From assembly GCF_002953935.1 (NCBI RefSeq), contig NZ_CP026514.1:2790001-2854000 (forward strand): a stretch of 64,000 nucleotides of DNA, given 5' to 3'. A model generated the notes under the pieces. The model did not search any database. It was not told where the DNA came from and was given only the letters and a program-made list of their open reading frames with translations. Below are positions 25,628 to 33,721 of this stretch, piece after piece (positions within the stretch are counted from its first letter, which is position 1; every line of letters begins with the position of its first letter). The translations under genes were made by a program, and so were the position numbers. Source of the DNA: Arthrobacter sp. PGP41. Its GTDB lineage: Bacteria; Actinomycetota; Actinomycetes; Actinomycetales; Micrococcaceae.

Positions 25628-26542
25628 CTAGACGCGAAGGTATCTGCGCAAGGTCAAGAGAGACGAAATTCCAGCCAAGGATCCACCAAGGATTATCAGC
25701 GCCGGCGCGAGGATCAGCGTCTGGCCGGCGGAGATGAAGGCTGTGTCCGGGTACTGCTGGGCCATGTAGTCACCCAGGAAGAAGTGGGCCACGGCCCAGA
25801 GCGTGGCGGAGGCCAACGCCGCCCCAATGACGGCGGCAATGACACCTTCCAGGATGAAGGGAAGCTGGATCACTGTCTTGGAGGCGCCCACCAGGCGCAT
25901 GATGCCCGTTTCGCGGCGGCGGCTGAAGGCGGAGAGCCTGATGGTGGTGGCGATCAGGAGGATGGCGCACACAATCATCACGCCTGCGATGCTGACGGCC
26001 ACCAAAGAGGCGCCATTCATGACCGAGAACAGGCGCTCAAGGAGCTGGCGCTGATCAATCACCGTTTCCACTCCGGGCTGCGAAGAGAAGGTCTCGCTGA
26101 TGATCTGGTACTTTTCCGGATCCTTCATGTTGATGCGGAAGGATGCCGGGAGCTGGTCCGGCGTGACCGAATCTACGATGGGCGAATTCGAGAACTGGTC
26201 CTTGAAGTGCTTGTAGGCCTCTTCCTTGGACTCGAACTGGAAGTCGTTGATGTACTGCGCCACCGCCGGCGATTCCAGCAAGGCGTTAAGGCTCTCCTGC
26301 TGCTCGGGGGTGACTGGCCCGCTGGCGCAACCCGCCGCCGTCGACCCTTCACTACACAGGAAGATGGCCACCTGGACTTTGTCGTACCAGTAGCCCTTCA
26401 TCTGGTTGATCTGCATTTGCAGCATGCCGGCCGCGCCCACGAAGGTGAGCGAGACGAACGTGACCAGGATGACGGAGACCACCATGGAGAGGTTGCGGCG
26501 GAGTCCGCTGCCGATCTCACCGAGAATAAACGCGAGCCTCAT
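25628..26542 (-). CDS. ftsX: Cell division protein FtsX
   Basis: 304-residue permease-like subunit of FtsEX. It has one N-terminal membrane helix (about 22-45), an extracellular domain of about 125 residues (about 48-175) and three C-terminal helices (about 180-205, 230-255, 270-295), separated by [20 protein letters not shown]. FtsEX does not transport; it transmits ATPase activity to an extracytoplasmic hydrolase, here probably the adjacent M23 protein. The start overlaps ftsE by four bases. Confidence 0.95.
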   Translation of the reverse strand: MRLAFILGEIGSGLRRNLSMVVSVILVTFVSLTFVGAAGMLQMQINQMKGYWYDKVQVAIFLCSEGSTAAGCASGPVTPEQQESLNALLESPAVAQYINDFQFESKEEAYKHFKDQFSNSPIVDSVTPDQLPASFRINMKDPEKYQIISETFSSQPGVETVIDQRQLLERLFSVMNGASLVAVSIAGVMIVCAILLIATTIRLSAFSRRRETGIMRLVGASKTVIQLPFILEGVIAAVIGAALASATLWAVAHFFLGDYMAQQYPDTAFISAGQTLILAPALIILGGSLAGISSLLTLRRYLRV

Positions 26543-27318
26543 CGCTGTCCCTCGGCTTCGCCCGGCGTGCCCGCTTCGGGATTTTCCCGGCCGCTGGCGT
26601 CCTTGAGCCTGCGCGACTTGCCGACGACCGGAATCATGGAGGTGTAGAGGGCCCTTGCTTCGTCACGGATGACGATGCCGTTCTTGAGCTCAACGACGCG
26701 TTTGCGCATCTCATTGACGATGTCGTCGTCGTGCGTGGCCATCACCACGGTGGTGCCGTTTTGGTTGATCTTGTCCAGGATTCCCATGATGCCCATCGAC
26801 GTGGTGGGGTCCAGGTTTCCGGTGGGCTCGTCGGCCAGGAGGATTCCGGGCCTGTTGACCACTGCGCGGGCAATGGCCACGCGCTGCTGTTCACCGCCGG
26901 AGAGCTCGTGTGGCATGCGGTGCTCTTTGCCCTCGAGGCCAACGGTCTTCAGGACCTCGGGGACTGTGTCCCTGATGACGCTGCGGCTCTTGCCAATGAC
27001 CTGCATGGCGAAAGCTACGTTGGCGAAGACGTTTTTCTGGGGCAGGAGCCGGAAGTCCTGGAAGACAACGCCGATTCCGCGGCGGAGCCTGGGCACGCGC
27101 CAGCTTGAGATCTTGGCAACGTTCTGTCCGGCGACGTAAACAGCGCCGGATGTTGCCCTGTCTTCCTTGAGCACCAGCCGGAGGAAGGTGGACTTGCCGG
27201 AGCCGGATGCGCCCACCAGGAACGCAAATTCGCCGCGGTCAATCTCAAGGTTGACGGAGTCCAGCGCAGGCCGGGCTTTCTGGTCGTAGACCTTGGTGAC
27301 ATTTTCGAATCGGATCAT
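26539..27318 (-). CDS. ftsE: Cell division ATP-binding protein FtsE
   Basis: 259-residue ABC-type ATPase from ATG 27318 ([13 protein letters not shown]), the family start. Walker A is GASGSGKST, the signature is LSGGEQQR and Walker B is [14 protein letters not shown]-terminal extension of about 35 residues beyond the ABC core ([16 protein letters not shown]) is typical of Micrococcales. It is coupled to ftsX by an ATGA overlap. The order ftsE-ftsX-M23 peptidase-smpB-ssrA is the actinobacterial standard. Confidence 0.95.
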   Translation of the reverse strand: MIRFENVTKVYDQKARPALDSVNLEIDRGEFAFLVGASGSGKSTFLRLVLKEDRATSGAVYVAGQNVAKISSWRVPRLRRGIGVVFQDFRLLPQKNVFANVAFAMQVIGKSRSVIRDTVPEVLKTVGLEGKEHRMPHELSGGEQQRVAIARAVVNRPGILLADEPTGNLDPTTSMGIMGILDKINQNGTTVVMATHDDDIVNEMRKRVVELKNGIVIRDEARALYTSMIPVVGKSRRLKDASGRENPEAGTPGEAEGQR

Positions 27319-27503
27319 GGCCCTAAGTACCCTGCAGGGCATGGCTGATTCTGATGCAGCCCAGTTCTGCAGCCGGTGCGCGGGTTTTCGTTTGGGGGAA
27401 GTAGGGCCCCGGCCCCTCGACTATACGCAGGAGTATCCGCGTATCACGCTGTTATTCGGGGGCGTGTCGGCTAATTGGGCCCCGGAGCCTGCGGCCGGAG
27501 GGC

Positions 27504-28619
27504 CTATTTTGCCGCGTTCCGGTTGTCGGTGCGCCAGCGGATCCCGGCGTCGATGAAGTCGTCGATCTCGCCGTCGAACACCGCAGAGGTGTTGCCCACC
27601 TCGTGCTCGGTCCGCAGGTCCTTGACCATCTGGTACGGATTCAGGACGTAGGACCGCATCTGGTCACCCCAGGACGCCTTGACGTCGCCGGCCAGCGCCT
27701 TCTTTTCGGCGTCTTCCTGTTCCTTCTTGAGGAGCAGGAGCCGGGACTGCAGGACGCGCATGGCGGCGGCGCGGTTCTGCAGCTGGGACTTTTCGTTCTG
27801 CATGGAAACCACGGTGCCGGTGGGGATGTGGGTGAGGCGGACGGCGGAGTCGGTGGTGTTGACCGACTGGCCACCCGGGCCGGATGAGCGGAACACGTCA
27901 ACACGGATCTCGTTGTCCGGGATTTCGATGGAGTCTGTCTGCTCGATGAGCGGAATCACTTCGACGGCGGCGAAGGACGTCTGGCGCCGGCCCTGGTTGT
28001 CGAAGGGGCTGATGCGGACCAGCCGGTGGGTGCCCGCCTCGACGCTGAGCGTGCCGAAGGCGTAGGGGGCCTTGACTTCGAAGGTTGCCGACTTCAGACC
28101 GGCTTCCTCCGCGTAGGAGGTGTCCATGACCGTGGTGGGGTAGCCGTGGCGTTCAGCCCAACGGAGGTACATGCGCATCAGCATCTCGGCGAAGTCGGCA
28201 GCATCCACGCCGCCGGCACCCGCACGAATGGATACGACGGCCTCACGCTCGTCATACTCACCGGAAAGCAGGGTGACCACTTCGAGTTCCTTCAGGGCCT
28301 TCTTGATGGACTCCAGCTCAGTGGCGGCCTCCCCCATCGAAGCAGCGTCGTCCTCGTCCTGCCCCAGCTCCACCAGGACCTCAAGGTCGTCGATCCGTGA
28401 CACCAGGTTGTTGAGGCGTTCCAGTTCCGACTGACGGTGTGAGAGCCGGGAAGTGATTTTCTGGGCCGCTGCGGGATCGTCCCAGAGGTCCGGTTCGCCC
28501 GCCCGCTCGCTCAATTCAGCGATGTCTTCCTTGAGCGCCTCTACGTCAGAGACCCGCTCAATGGACTCGTAGGTGGCGCGAAGAGCGCGGATTTCAGCGG
28601 AAAAATCAATATTGGCCAT
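27504..28619 (-). CDS. prfB: Peptide chain release factor 2
   Basis: 371-residue class I release factor that reads UGA and UAA. It carries the RF2 codon-recognition tripeptide SPF in [11 protein letters not shown] (about residue 205) and the catalytic GGQ in [15 protein letters not shown] (about 247). The reading frame is continuous with no internal UGA, so it lacks the autoregulatory +1 frameshift found in E. coli prfB. It is upstream of ftsE in the same direction but separated by 185 bases. Confidence 0.96.
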   Translation of the reverse strand: MANIDFSAEIRALRATYESIERVSDVEALKEDIAELSERAGEPDLWDDPAAAQKITSRLSHRQSELERLNNLVSRIDDLEVLVELGQDEDDAASMGEAATELESIKKALKELEVVTLLSGEYDEREAVVSIRAGAGGVDAADFAEMLMRMYLRWAERHGYPTTVMDTSYAEEAGLKSATFEVKAPYAFGTLSVEAGTHRLVRISPFDNQGRRQTSFAAVEVIPLIEQTDSIEIPDNEIRVDVFRSSGPGGQSVNTTDSAVRLTHIPTGTVVSMQNEKSQLQNRAAAMRVLQSRLLLLKKEQEDAEKKALAGDVKASWGDQMRSYVLNPYQMVKDLRTEHEVGNTSAVFDGEIDDFIDAGIRWRTDNRNAAK

Positions 28620-28707
28620 GGTTGTTTAAGCCTACGCTATCCGGGGCAGGGCGCCGGCGTGCATGAGTGGGCGGCCCGGCAGCGTACCTTCCTGCGCGTC
28701 CGGGCAC

Positions 28708-29202
28708 TCAGCGCGTCAGCCTTGAGCGGGCCGTTGACGTCGCCTCGATCCTGATGCCGTCGGGCACCAGGAAGTTCACCACCGGCGGATGGACTGCAGC
28801 GGTCAACACAACGACGGCGGTGGCATCGTCGGGACTGCCTGTTGCCCCGGCGACTGCGAGGCCGTGGAAACGTTGGGAGGCGGGGCTCCTTGCGAGGAAG
28901 TCGGCTGCGACGCTCCGGACCCGGGCGGGATTGAGCGTGGCCGACGGGCTGCCGCCCTGCGTTTCCACCTCACCCAGGGTGTAGCTGTCCGCAGCAGCCA
29001 GGGAGGCGCCGTCGGCCAGGGACAGCAGCCGCTTGTGCTCCAGGTAAACGGAGGAAATGCCAATCACCACCGTGGCCACCAGCAGCGCCAAGGTTATATA
29101 GCCGAGGATCATCACCATCATTTGGCCGCCTTCGCCTCCTGCGGTCCTGGTGGTTACCGTCCTGGCGGTCACATTCTTGACGGTCACCGTCCTGGCGGTC
29201 AC
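28708..29202 (-). CDS. Tad pilus assembly TadG/TadE-like membrane protein
   Basis: 164-residue protein with one N-terminal membrane helix (GGEGGQMMVMILGYITLALL, about 23-50) and an extracytoplasmic remainder starting HKRLLSLADGASLAAADSYT, the pattern of actinobacterial pilus/TadG-like minor pseudopilins. The first 20 residues are a duplicated threonine-rich decapeptide (MTARTVTVKN / VTARTVTTRT), encoded by a 30-bp DNA repeat that duplicates the start region. Last gene of the Tad operon; its start overlaps the preceding stop by four bases. Confidence 0.7.
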   Translation of the reverse strand: MTARTVTVKNVTARTVTTRTAGGEGGQMMVMILGYITLALLVATVVIGISSVYLEHKRLLSLADGASLAAADSYTLGEVETQGGSPSATLNPARVRSVAADFLARSPASQRFHGLAVAGATGSPDDATAVVVLTAAVHPPVVNFLVPDGIRIEATSTARSRLTR

Positions 29203-29720
29203 CGGAACCGGCCCACCAGTTGTGTGGCGGACGCTTCCACCTCGCTCGCGGCCAGGCGGAAACCTTCGTTGAAGGGCACGAACGGCAGGGGCACGGCCAG
29301 GGTTACTGTAACGGTGACCGCGGTGCCTGCGGCCTGGCAGTCTGCGGGATTGCAGGATGTGGCAACGCTGGCCTCCTCAGGCCGGTGGCCAAAGTCGGAA
29401 AGTGCGACGGCGACAGCCTGTTCTGCTGCGGCCTGTGCTGTTGCCCCGTCAGGCTGGGCCACATAGACCTTCGCGGCCTGGTCGGCAGCGCCCACCACGG
29501 CAAAGGAGCCGCCCTGGATCTGCCCCACGGTGATGACGAAGTAGACCAGCGGCACCATCAGCAGGAGGGCCAGGAACGTGAATTCGACCACCGCACTCCC
29601 CTGTTCGTGCTGGCGGGCAGGTTCCTGTGATGCACCACTTTCCCGCGGTATCCGGCAAAGTGCCGCGGCCAGCCTGGCACTGAACGGGAACCAGAGGGAT
29701 TTATGGCTGGACCGCCGCAT
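29199..29720 (-). CDS. TadE-family pilus assembly protein
   Basis: 173-residue minor pseudopilin-like protein. A basic N-terminus of about 40 residues precedes EQGSAVVEFTFLALLLMVPL, the TadE motif with the glutamate expected five residues into the hydrophobic segment. The rest is extracytoplasmic and contains a cysteine pair (CNPADC, about 123-128) that could form a disulfide. It overlaps the next TadE gene upstream (29701-29720) by 20 bases. Confidence 0.75.
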   Translation of the reverse strand: MRRSSHKSLWFPFSARLAAALCRIPRESGASQEPARQHEQGSAVVEFTFLALLLMVPLVYFVITVGQIQGGSFAVVGAADQAAKVYVAQPDGATAQAAAEQAVAVALSDFGHRPEEASVATSCNPADCQAAGTAVTVTVTLAVPLPFVPFNEGFRLAASEVEASATQLVGRFR

Positions 29721-30126
29721 GCCCCTTCACCTCCAGCATCTCCCGGGGACCAATAAGACCGATCACGGGCATGGGAGCCCGTACCGTCACTTCGAGGGTG
29801 CGAAACCCCTGGATGGTCGCTTCGCTCGTGCTGACGTGTTCGGCGAATCCGGGATTCAGCGCCGCGCCAATCAACCCGCGGGTCCGCTCCTCTGCGTCAG
29901 GGGCTCCCCGGTCCGCGAGGGTTCCGTAACGGGCCCCTGAGGCCGCAGCATCGATCAACGTATTGCGAACGTGAATGATCAAGGTCAGCTGGATAATCGC
30001 CAGGAAGAACATGGTGAGGAGTCCTCCCACCAGGACAAAATCCACCACTGCCGAGCCCTGCTCCGGCGCCCCGGGCAGCCCGCACTTGTTGCTGGCCTGG
30101 CCGGCGCGACGGGAAGACCGCGTCAC
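29701..30126 (-). CDS. TadE-family pilus assembly protein
   Basis: 141-residue TadE-like protein. EQGSAVVDFVLVGGLLTMFF (about 22-41) is the pseudopilin hydrophobic start, with aspartate replacing the usual glutamate, followed by IHVRNTLIDAAASGARYGTL, typical of TadE. It is predicted to be anchored in the membrane with a small external domain. Start four bases after the stop of the Flp-like gene; part of the Tad operon. Confidence 0.75.
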   Translation of the reverse strand: MTRSSRRAGQASNKCGLPGAPEQGSAVVDFVLVGGLLTMFFLAIIQLTLIIHVRNTLIDAAASGARYGTLADRGAPDAEERTRGLIGAALNPGFAEHVSTSEATIQGFRTLEVTVRAPMPVIGLIGPREMLEVKGHAAVQP

Positions 30127-30129
30127 CGT

Positions 30130-30360
30130 TTAGCTTCCGACCGTATCCATCGCCTGGTTGAACATCGCTTCGAGTGCCGGTCCGGCAAGTGCCAGGAGCG
30201 CGGCCACCAGGACTGCTGACATCAAGGTGATCATGACCCACCCCGGGACGTCTCCCCTCTCGTGGTTGTCAACGGGGCGTCCTCCTGGGCGAAGGCCGGC
30301 GCCCAGCAGGGTGCCTAAGGCCAGGAGCATGGATGCCCAGCGGTTACCCATGGTTTTCAT
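30130..30360 (-). CDS. Small Flp-pilin-like membrane protein of the Tad cluster
   Basis: 76 residues from ATG 30360 (MKTMGNRWASML), chosen because GAGGA stands six bases upstream. The C-terminal half contains ERGDVPGWVMITLMSAVLVA, a single hydrophobic helix following GDVPGW. This layout recurs in actinobacterial Tad clusters as the likely major Flp subunit or DUF4244-like protein. The N-terminal part contains a second, shorter hydrophobic stretch. It sits between the TadC-like and TadE genes. That it is the pilin is inference. Confidence 0.6.
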   Translation of the reverse strand: MKTMGNRWASMLLALGTLLGAGLRPGGRPVDNHERGDVPGWVMITLMSAVLVAALLALAGPALEAMFNQAMDTVGS

Positions 30361-30419
30361 TTCTCGTCCTCTTCCTGATTCGATTCTTTGAGCTTGTTGC
30401 ATTCCGGTCCCTTGCCTTC

Positions 30420-31361
30420 CTAAAAACCCAGGTTGATGGCTGCAAGCCCGGGAAAAACGGCAAAGACCACGGTCAGGGGCAGCACGCCGAAAACAAGCGG
30501 CACCATCATCGCGATCTCCTTTTTGCCGGCAGCTTCCATGAGGTCCCGCTTGGCTGTATCCCGCACGTCCTGGGCCTGGGCACGAAGCACATCCGCGAGC
30601 GGTGTGCCTCGCTCAACTGCCACGATGACGCCGTCAACGAACCTGACCAGTGGCGCCAGATCCGTCCTGCCGGAAAATTCCTGCAGTGCCGTCACCAACG
30701 GCTTGCCGGCCCGGGTTTCGGCAAGAATGTTGGAGAACTCCTTGGACAGTTCCCCCTTGGCACTGCGGCAGACCCTCTCGAGCGCTCCGGTTGCGCTCTC
30801 CCCTGCGCTGACGGCGAGCGCCATCAGTTCGGCGAGACTCGGGAACTCCGCCATCATTCGTGCTTCCCGCCGACGGACCTGGGCGCCCAGCCAATAGTCA
30901 CGGAGCATGAAGCCGCCCACGGCGCTGCCCAGGATTGCCACAGCCGCGAACAAGGGGCTGAACCTCCCTGCTGCTGCTCCTATGAGGATGATGCCAAGGG
31001 AGGCCACGAAGCCGGCAACAGCCCACAGGAGCTGCTCTGCACGGAAGTCGATGGAAGACTTGTTGATTCCTGCCTGTGCCAAGCGTCGGGCGGTGGCTCC
31101 CGGTGAGGGGTTCAGCCTTCCCAGCGCGGCCATGCCGTCACGGAAGACCGGGCGGAGTATCCTTTCGAGCGGCCCGAAGGGCGTCAGGTTATGCTCTGCG
31201 GAGTTCAGGAGCCGTGATTCGAGGTTCTGGGACTTCAGCTGCGGCTCGATGCGTTCCGTCAGGGTGGTGGCACGCATGAGCGGGGATCTGAAGACGACGA
31301 GCCATAGGCCGATGCCCAGTACAGCCCCACATACAACTGCCGCTGGCGAAATTTCGATCAT
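30420..31361 (-). CDS. tadC: Type II secretion system F / TadC-like protein
   Basis: 313-residue inner-membrane platform protein of the Tad pilus machine. An N-terminal helix (about 5-25), two central helices (about 108-150) and a C-terminal pair (about 265-310) surround the T2SSF domain, which contains EFPSLAELMALAVSAGES and LVRFVDGVIVAVERGTPLAD. It pairs with the TadB-like protein upstream, which it overlaps by four bases. Confidence 0.82.
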   Translation of the reverse strand: MIEISPAAVVCGAVLGIGLWLVVFRSPLMRATTLTERIEPQLKSQNLESRLLNSAEHNLTPFGPLERILRPVFRDGMAALGRLNPSPGATARRLAQAGINKSSIDFRAEQLLWAVAGFVASLGIILIGAAAGRFSPLFAAVAILGSAVGGFMLRDYWLGAQVRRREARMMAEFPSLAELMALAVSAGESATGALERVCRSAKGELSKEFSNILAETRAGKPLVTALQEFSGRTDLAPLVRFVDGVIVAVERGTPLADVLRAQAQDVRDTAKRDLMEAAGKKEIAMMVPLVFGVLPLTVVFAVFPGLAAINLGF

Positions 31362-32215
31362 CTCAACACCCGCTCATCCTGCGGCAGGGCGCCGATCCTT
31401 AGCATGATGGAATAGCAGACCAGCGAAACCACGAGTCCTCCGAGCAGGACTGCCGCGCCTATAGCCGTGTTGTACGCCTGTACTGCTTCCGGCCGTGTTG
31501 CCAGGAGGATCATGACGATCCACGGGGCGGCGACAGCAAGGCGCGCAGCATTGACGGTCCAGGACTGCCTCGCCTCCAATTCGCTGCGGGTGCGGGCGCT
31601 TTCACGAAGGAATTCAGCCAGCGTACCGAGCAGCTTCCCCAGATCGGAGCCGCCGACCTCCCGGGTGAGGCGCAGGGCCTCGACAATGCGATCAGCGACA
31701 GGGTCCGCGAGCCGGTGCTTGAGCTTGTTGAGCGACGCATCGAACTGGCCTCCCGCGCGATAGTCGGCGCCGAATTCCCGAAAGACGTGCCGCAGCTCTT
31801 CGGGGCCCTTGTCTCCCAGCTGAATCAGCGCCTCTGGCAGTGGCAGACCGGCGCGTATCGCGGAGCGGAGGTGATCGACGACGTCGGGCCACAGCTGGCG
31901 CAAGAGTGCGCTTCTCTTTTTCGCCCTCCAGCGCAGGACGCTGACGGGGAGCCATGCTGCGAACAGCGCGAAGCAGCCGGCAATGGGCCAGGAACGGCTG
32001 ACGGCGTAGAACACCAAGGCCGTGAAGAGCCCCACGCCCATGCACGTACCCAACAACCCACCTGGAGATACTTTGTCCACGCCTGCAGAGGCGAGAAGAT
32101 CGGCCAGGCGGCTGGCCTTCCGCACCCGCGGACCTTGTTCCGGAGACTCCCAGCAGGACCACCAGATGAGAAAGAGACCCGTCCCTGCCGTTACCCCCAG
32201 CAATGCTGACGTCAT
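31358..32215 (-). CDS. tadB: Type II secretion system F / TadB-like protein
   Basis: 285-residue platform protein, partner of TadC. It has N-terminal helices (about 3-20 and 55-95), a T2SSF domain with LWPDVVDHLRSAIRAGLPLP and ALRLTREVGGSDLGKLLGTL, and C-terminal helices (about 225-275). It overlaps the ATPase gene by four bases and tadC by four bases, so the assembly machine is translated as a coupled unit. Confidence 0.82.
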   Translation of the reverse strand: MTSALLGVTAGTGLFLIWWSCWESPEQGPRVRKASRLADLLASAGVDKVSPGGLLGTCMGVGLFTALVFYAVSRSWPIAGCFALFAAWLPVSVLRWRAKKRSALLRQLWPDVVDHLRSAIRAGLPLPEALIQLGDKGPEELRHVFREFGADYRAGGQFDASLNKLKHRLADPVADRIVEALRLTREVGGSDLGKLLGTLAEFLRESARTRSELEARQSWTVNAARLAVAAPWIVMILLATRPEAVQAYNTAIGAAVLLGGLVVSLVCYSIMLRIGALPQDERVLR

Positions 32216-33435
32216 CGCGGATCCAGCAACGCCGCGACGTCGTAGCCTGCCCGGTTGAACTTTTCAACGGCAGGCATCGAGTTGGCCCTGGCCTGCAGGG
32301 CGCCGTCCACCATGGAGAACACCGGGGAGGATTCGATGATGCCGTTTTCCACCCGGCGGCCCAAGGACAGGATCTCGGTGACCTCCCTCCGTCCGTTGGC
32401 GTGCCGGCTGCAGTGCACCACCAGGTCGATGCAGGATGCGACTGTGGGGACAACGAAGGCGCTTGAGATATTTTCACCCGCGAGCAGGGGCAGGGTGCAG
32501 ATCTTGGTGACTGCGTCGTGTGCTGAATTTGCATGGACGGTGCACATGCCCGGAAGGCCACTGTTCAAGGCAATGAGCATATCCAGGCTCTCCGCCTCAC
32601 GGACCTCGCCCACCACCAGCCGGTCGGGCCGCATGCGAAGTGCTTCCTTCACCAACCGGCGAAGCGGAATCTCACCTTCGCCCTCAAGGTTCGGCTGCCT
32701 GCATTGGAGGCCGACGACGTCGCGCAGGGGAAACTGCAGCTCGAAGATCTCTTCAACGGTGATCACGCGTTCCCGGCTGCCGATGCTCGCTGCCAGGCAG
32801 TTCAGCATCGTGGTCTTGCCGGCTTGGGTAGCGCCCGAGACCAGGATGTTGAGGCCGCTTGATACTGCCGCGCCAAGAAAACGGGCTGACTGCGGCGTCA
32901 GTGTGCCAAGCTCAACGAGATGCTCAAGGCGGCTGGCCTTCACCACGAACTTCCTGATGTTGACTGCCCAGTGCTTGCGGGTCACATCCGGAATGACAAC
33001 GTGGAGCCTGGAGCCATCGGGAAGTGCTGCATCCACAAACGGCGACGACATGTCCAGGCGGCGGCCTGAGCTCTTGAGCATCCTCTCAACCAGGTCCCGA
33101 ACCTGCTGCTCGGTGAGGCTCAGGGAGGTAAGTTCCGATTCGCCGTTGCGGGCCACAAAGATTTCATTGGGCGCGTTGAGCCAAATCTCCTCAATTGAGG
33201 GATCGTCGAGCAGTGGTTGAAGCACGCCGAAGCCCGCAACGGCATCGAAGAGGAACCTGCGCGCTGCGTCCAGCGGACCTATGGGAGGAAGGGGTCCCAT
33301 GAGCGCTCGTTCGTCGTAGTCCGTGACCGCTGCTTCAACAAGCCGGCGCACCTCACCAGCCTGGTGCAGCGGATCCAGCCCTCGACGACGGATCAGCTCG
33401 CGGACCTCGTCCTCGACAATTCCCAGAGCGTCCAT
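32212..33435 (-). CDS. CpaF/TadA-family pilus assembly ATPase
   Basis: 407-residue secretion ATPase that powers Tad pilus assembly. The start at ATG 33435 (MDALGIVEDEVREL) has GGGGAA upstream; longer frames are open but lack a ribosome site. The core contains LDDPSIEEIWLNAPNEIFVA (about 93), the P-loop SGATQAGKTTML (about 200), the Asp box ITVEEIFELQ and the Walker B region RMRPDRLVVGEVREAE. No TadZ/CpaE-like gene precedes it here: the next gene is divergent. Confidence 0.88.
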   Translation of the reverse strand: MDALGIVEDEVRELIRRRGLDPLHQAGEVRRLVEAAVTDYDERALMGPLPPIGPLDAARRFLFDAVAGFGVLQPLLDDPSIEEIWLNAPNEIFVARNGESELTSLSLTEQQVRDLVERMLKSSGRRLDMSSPFVDAALPDGSRLHVVIPDVTRKHWAVNIRKFVVKASRLEHLVELGTLTPQSARFLGAAVSSGLNILVSGATQAGKTTMLNCLAASIGSRERVITVEEIFELQFPLRDVVGLQCRQPNLEGEGEIPLRRLVKEALRMRPDRLVVGEVREAESLDMLIALNSGLPGMCTVHANSAHDAVTKICTLPLLAGENISSAFVVPTVASCIDLVVHCSRHANGRREVTEILSLGRRVENGIIESSPVFSMVDGALQARANSMPAVEKFNRAGYDVAALLDPR

Positions 33436-33721
33436 ATGTTCCCCAATACAACTGCCGCCCCCGGCGGAGGCAGTGCAACTGGGATAAAGACTAGGCACCG
33501 TACAACACGCTGCCAAGTCATAAGTATTGTCTGTGGATAAGCGCAAGATAGCCACAGGATCCACACATGCACCATCAGCACCACTGTTTCCACCAGCAAC
33601 ACGGTGCTATGGTGAGCGCGTTAAGTGTCAAAATCCCTGTCCGTCCGGTTCCTGGGGAACCGGCCGGAACAGCAACCCAGATGAGGGCTCGTGGGAGCGC
33701 CTCATTGTCTCCGGAGCCAAT

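Noticed and set aside
27504..28619. Programmed +1 frameshift in prfB
   Set aside because: The frame is continuous from the ATG through the GGQ motif with no early in-frame UGA.
33527..33721. Longer start for the GH25 protein
   Set aside because: The extra 65 residues would precede a normal signal peptide and have no ribosome site; ATG 33722 has both.
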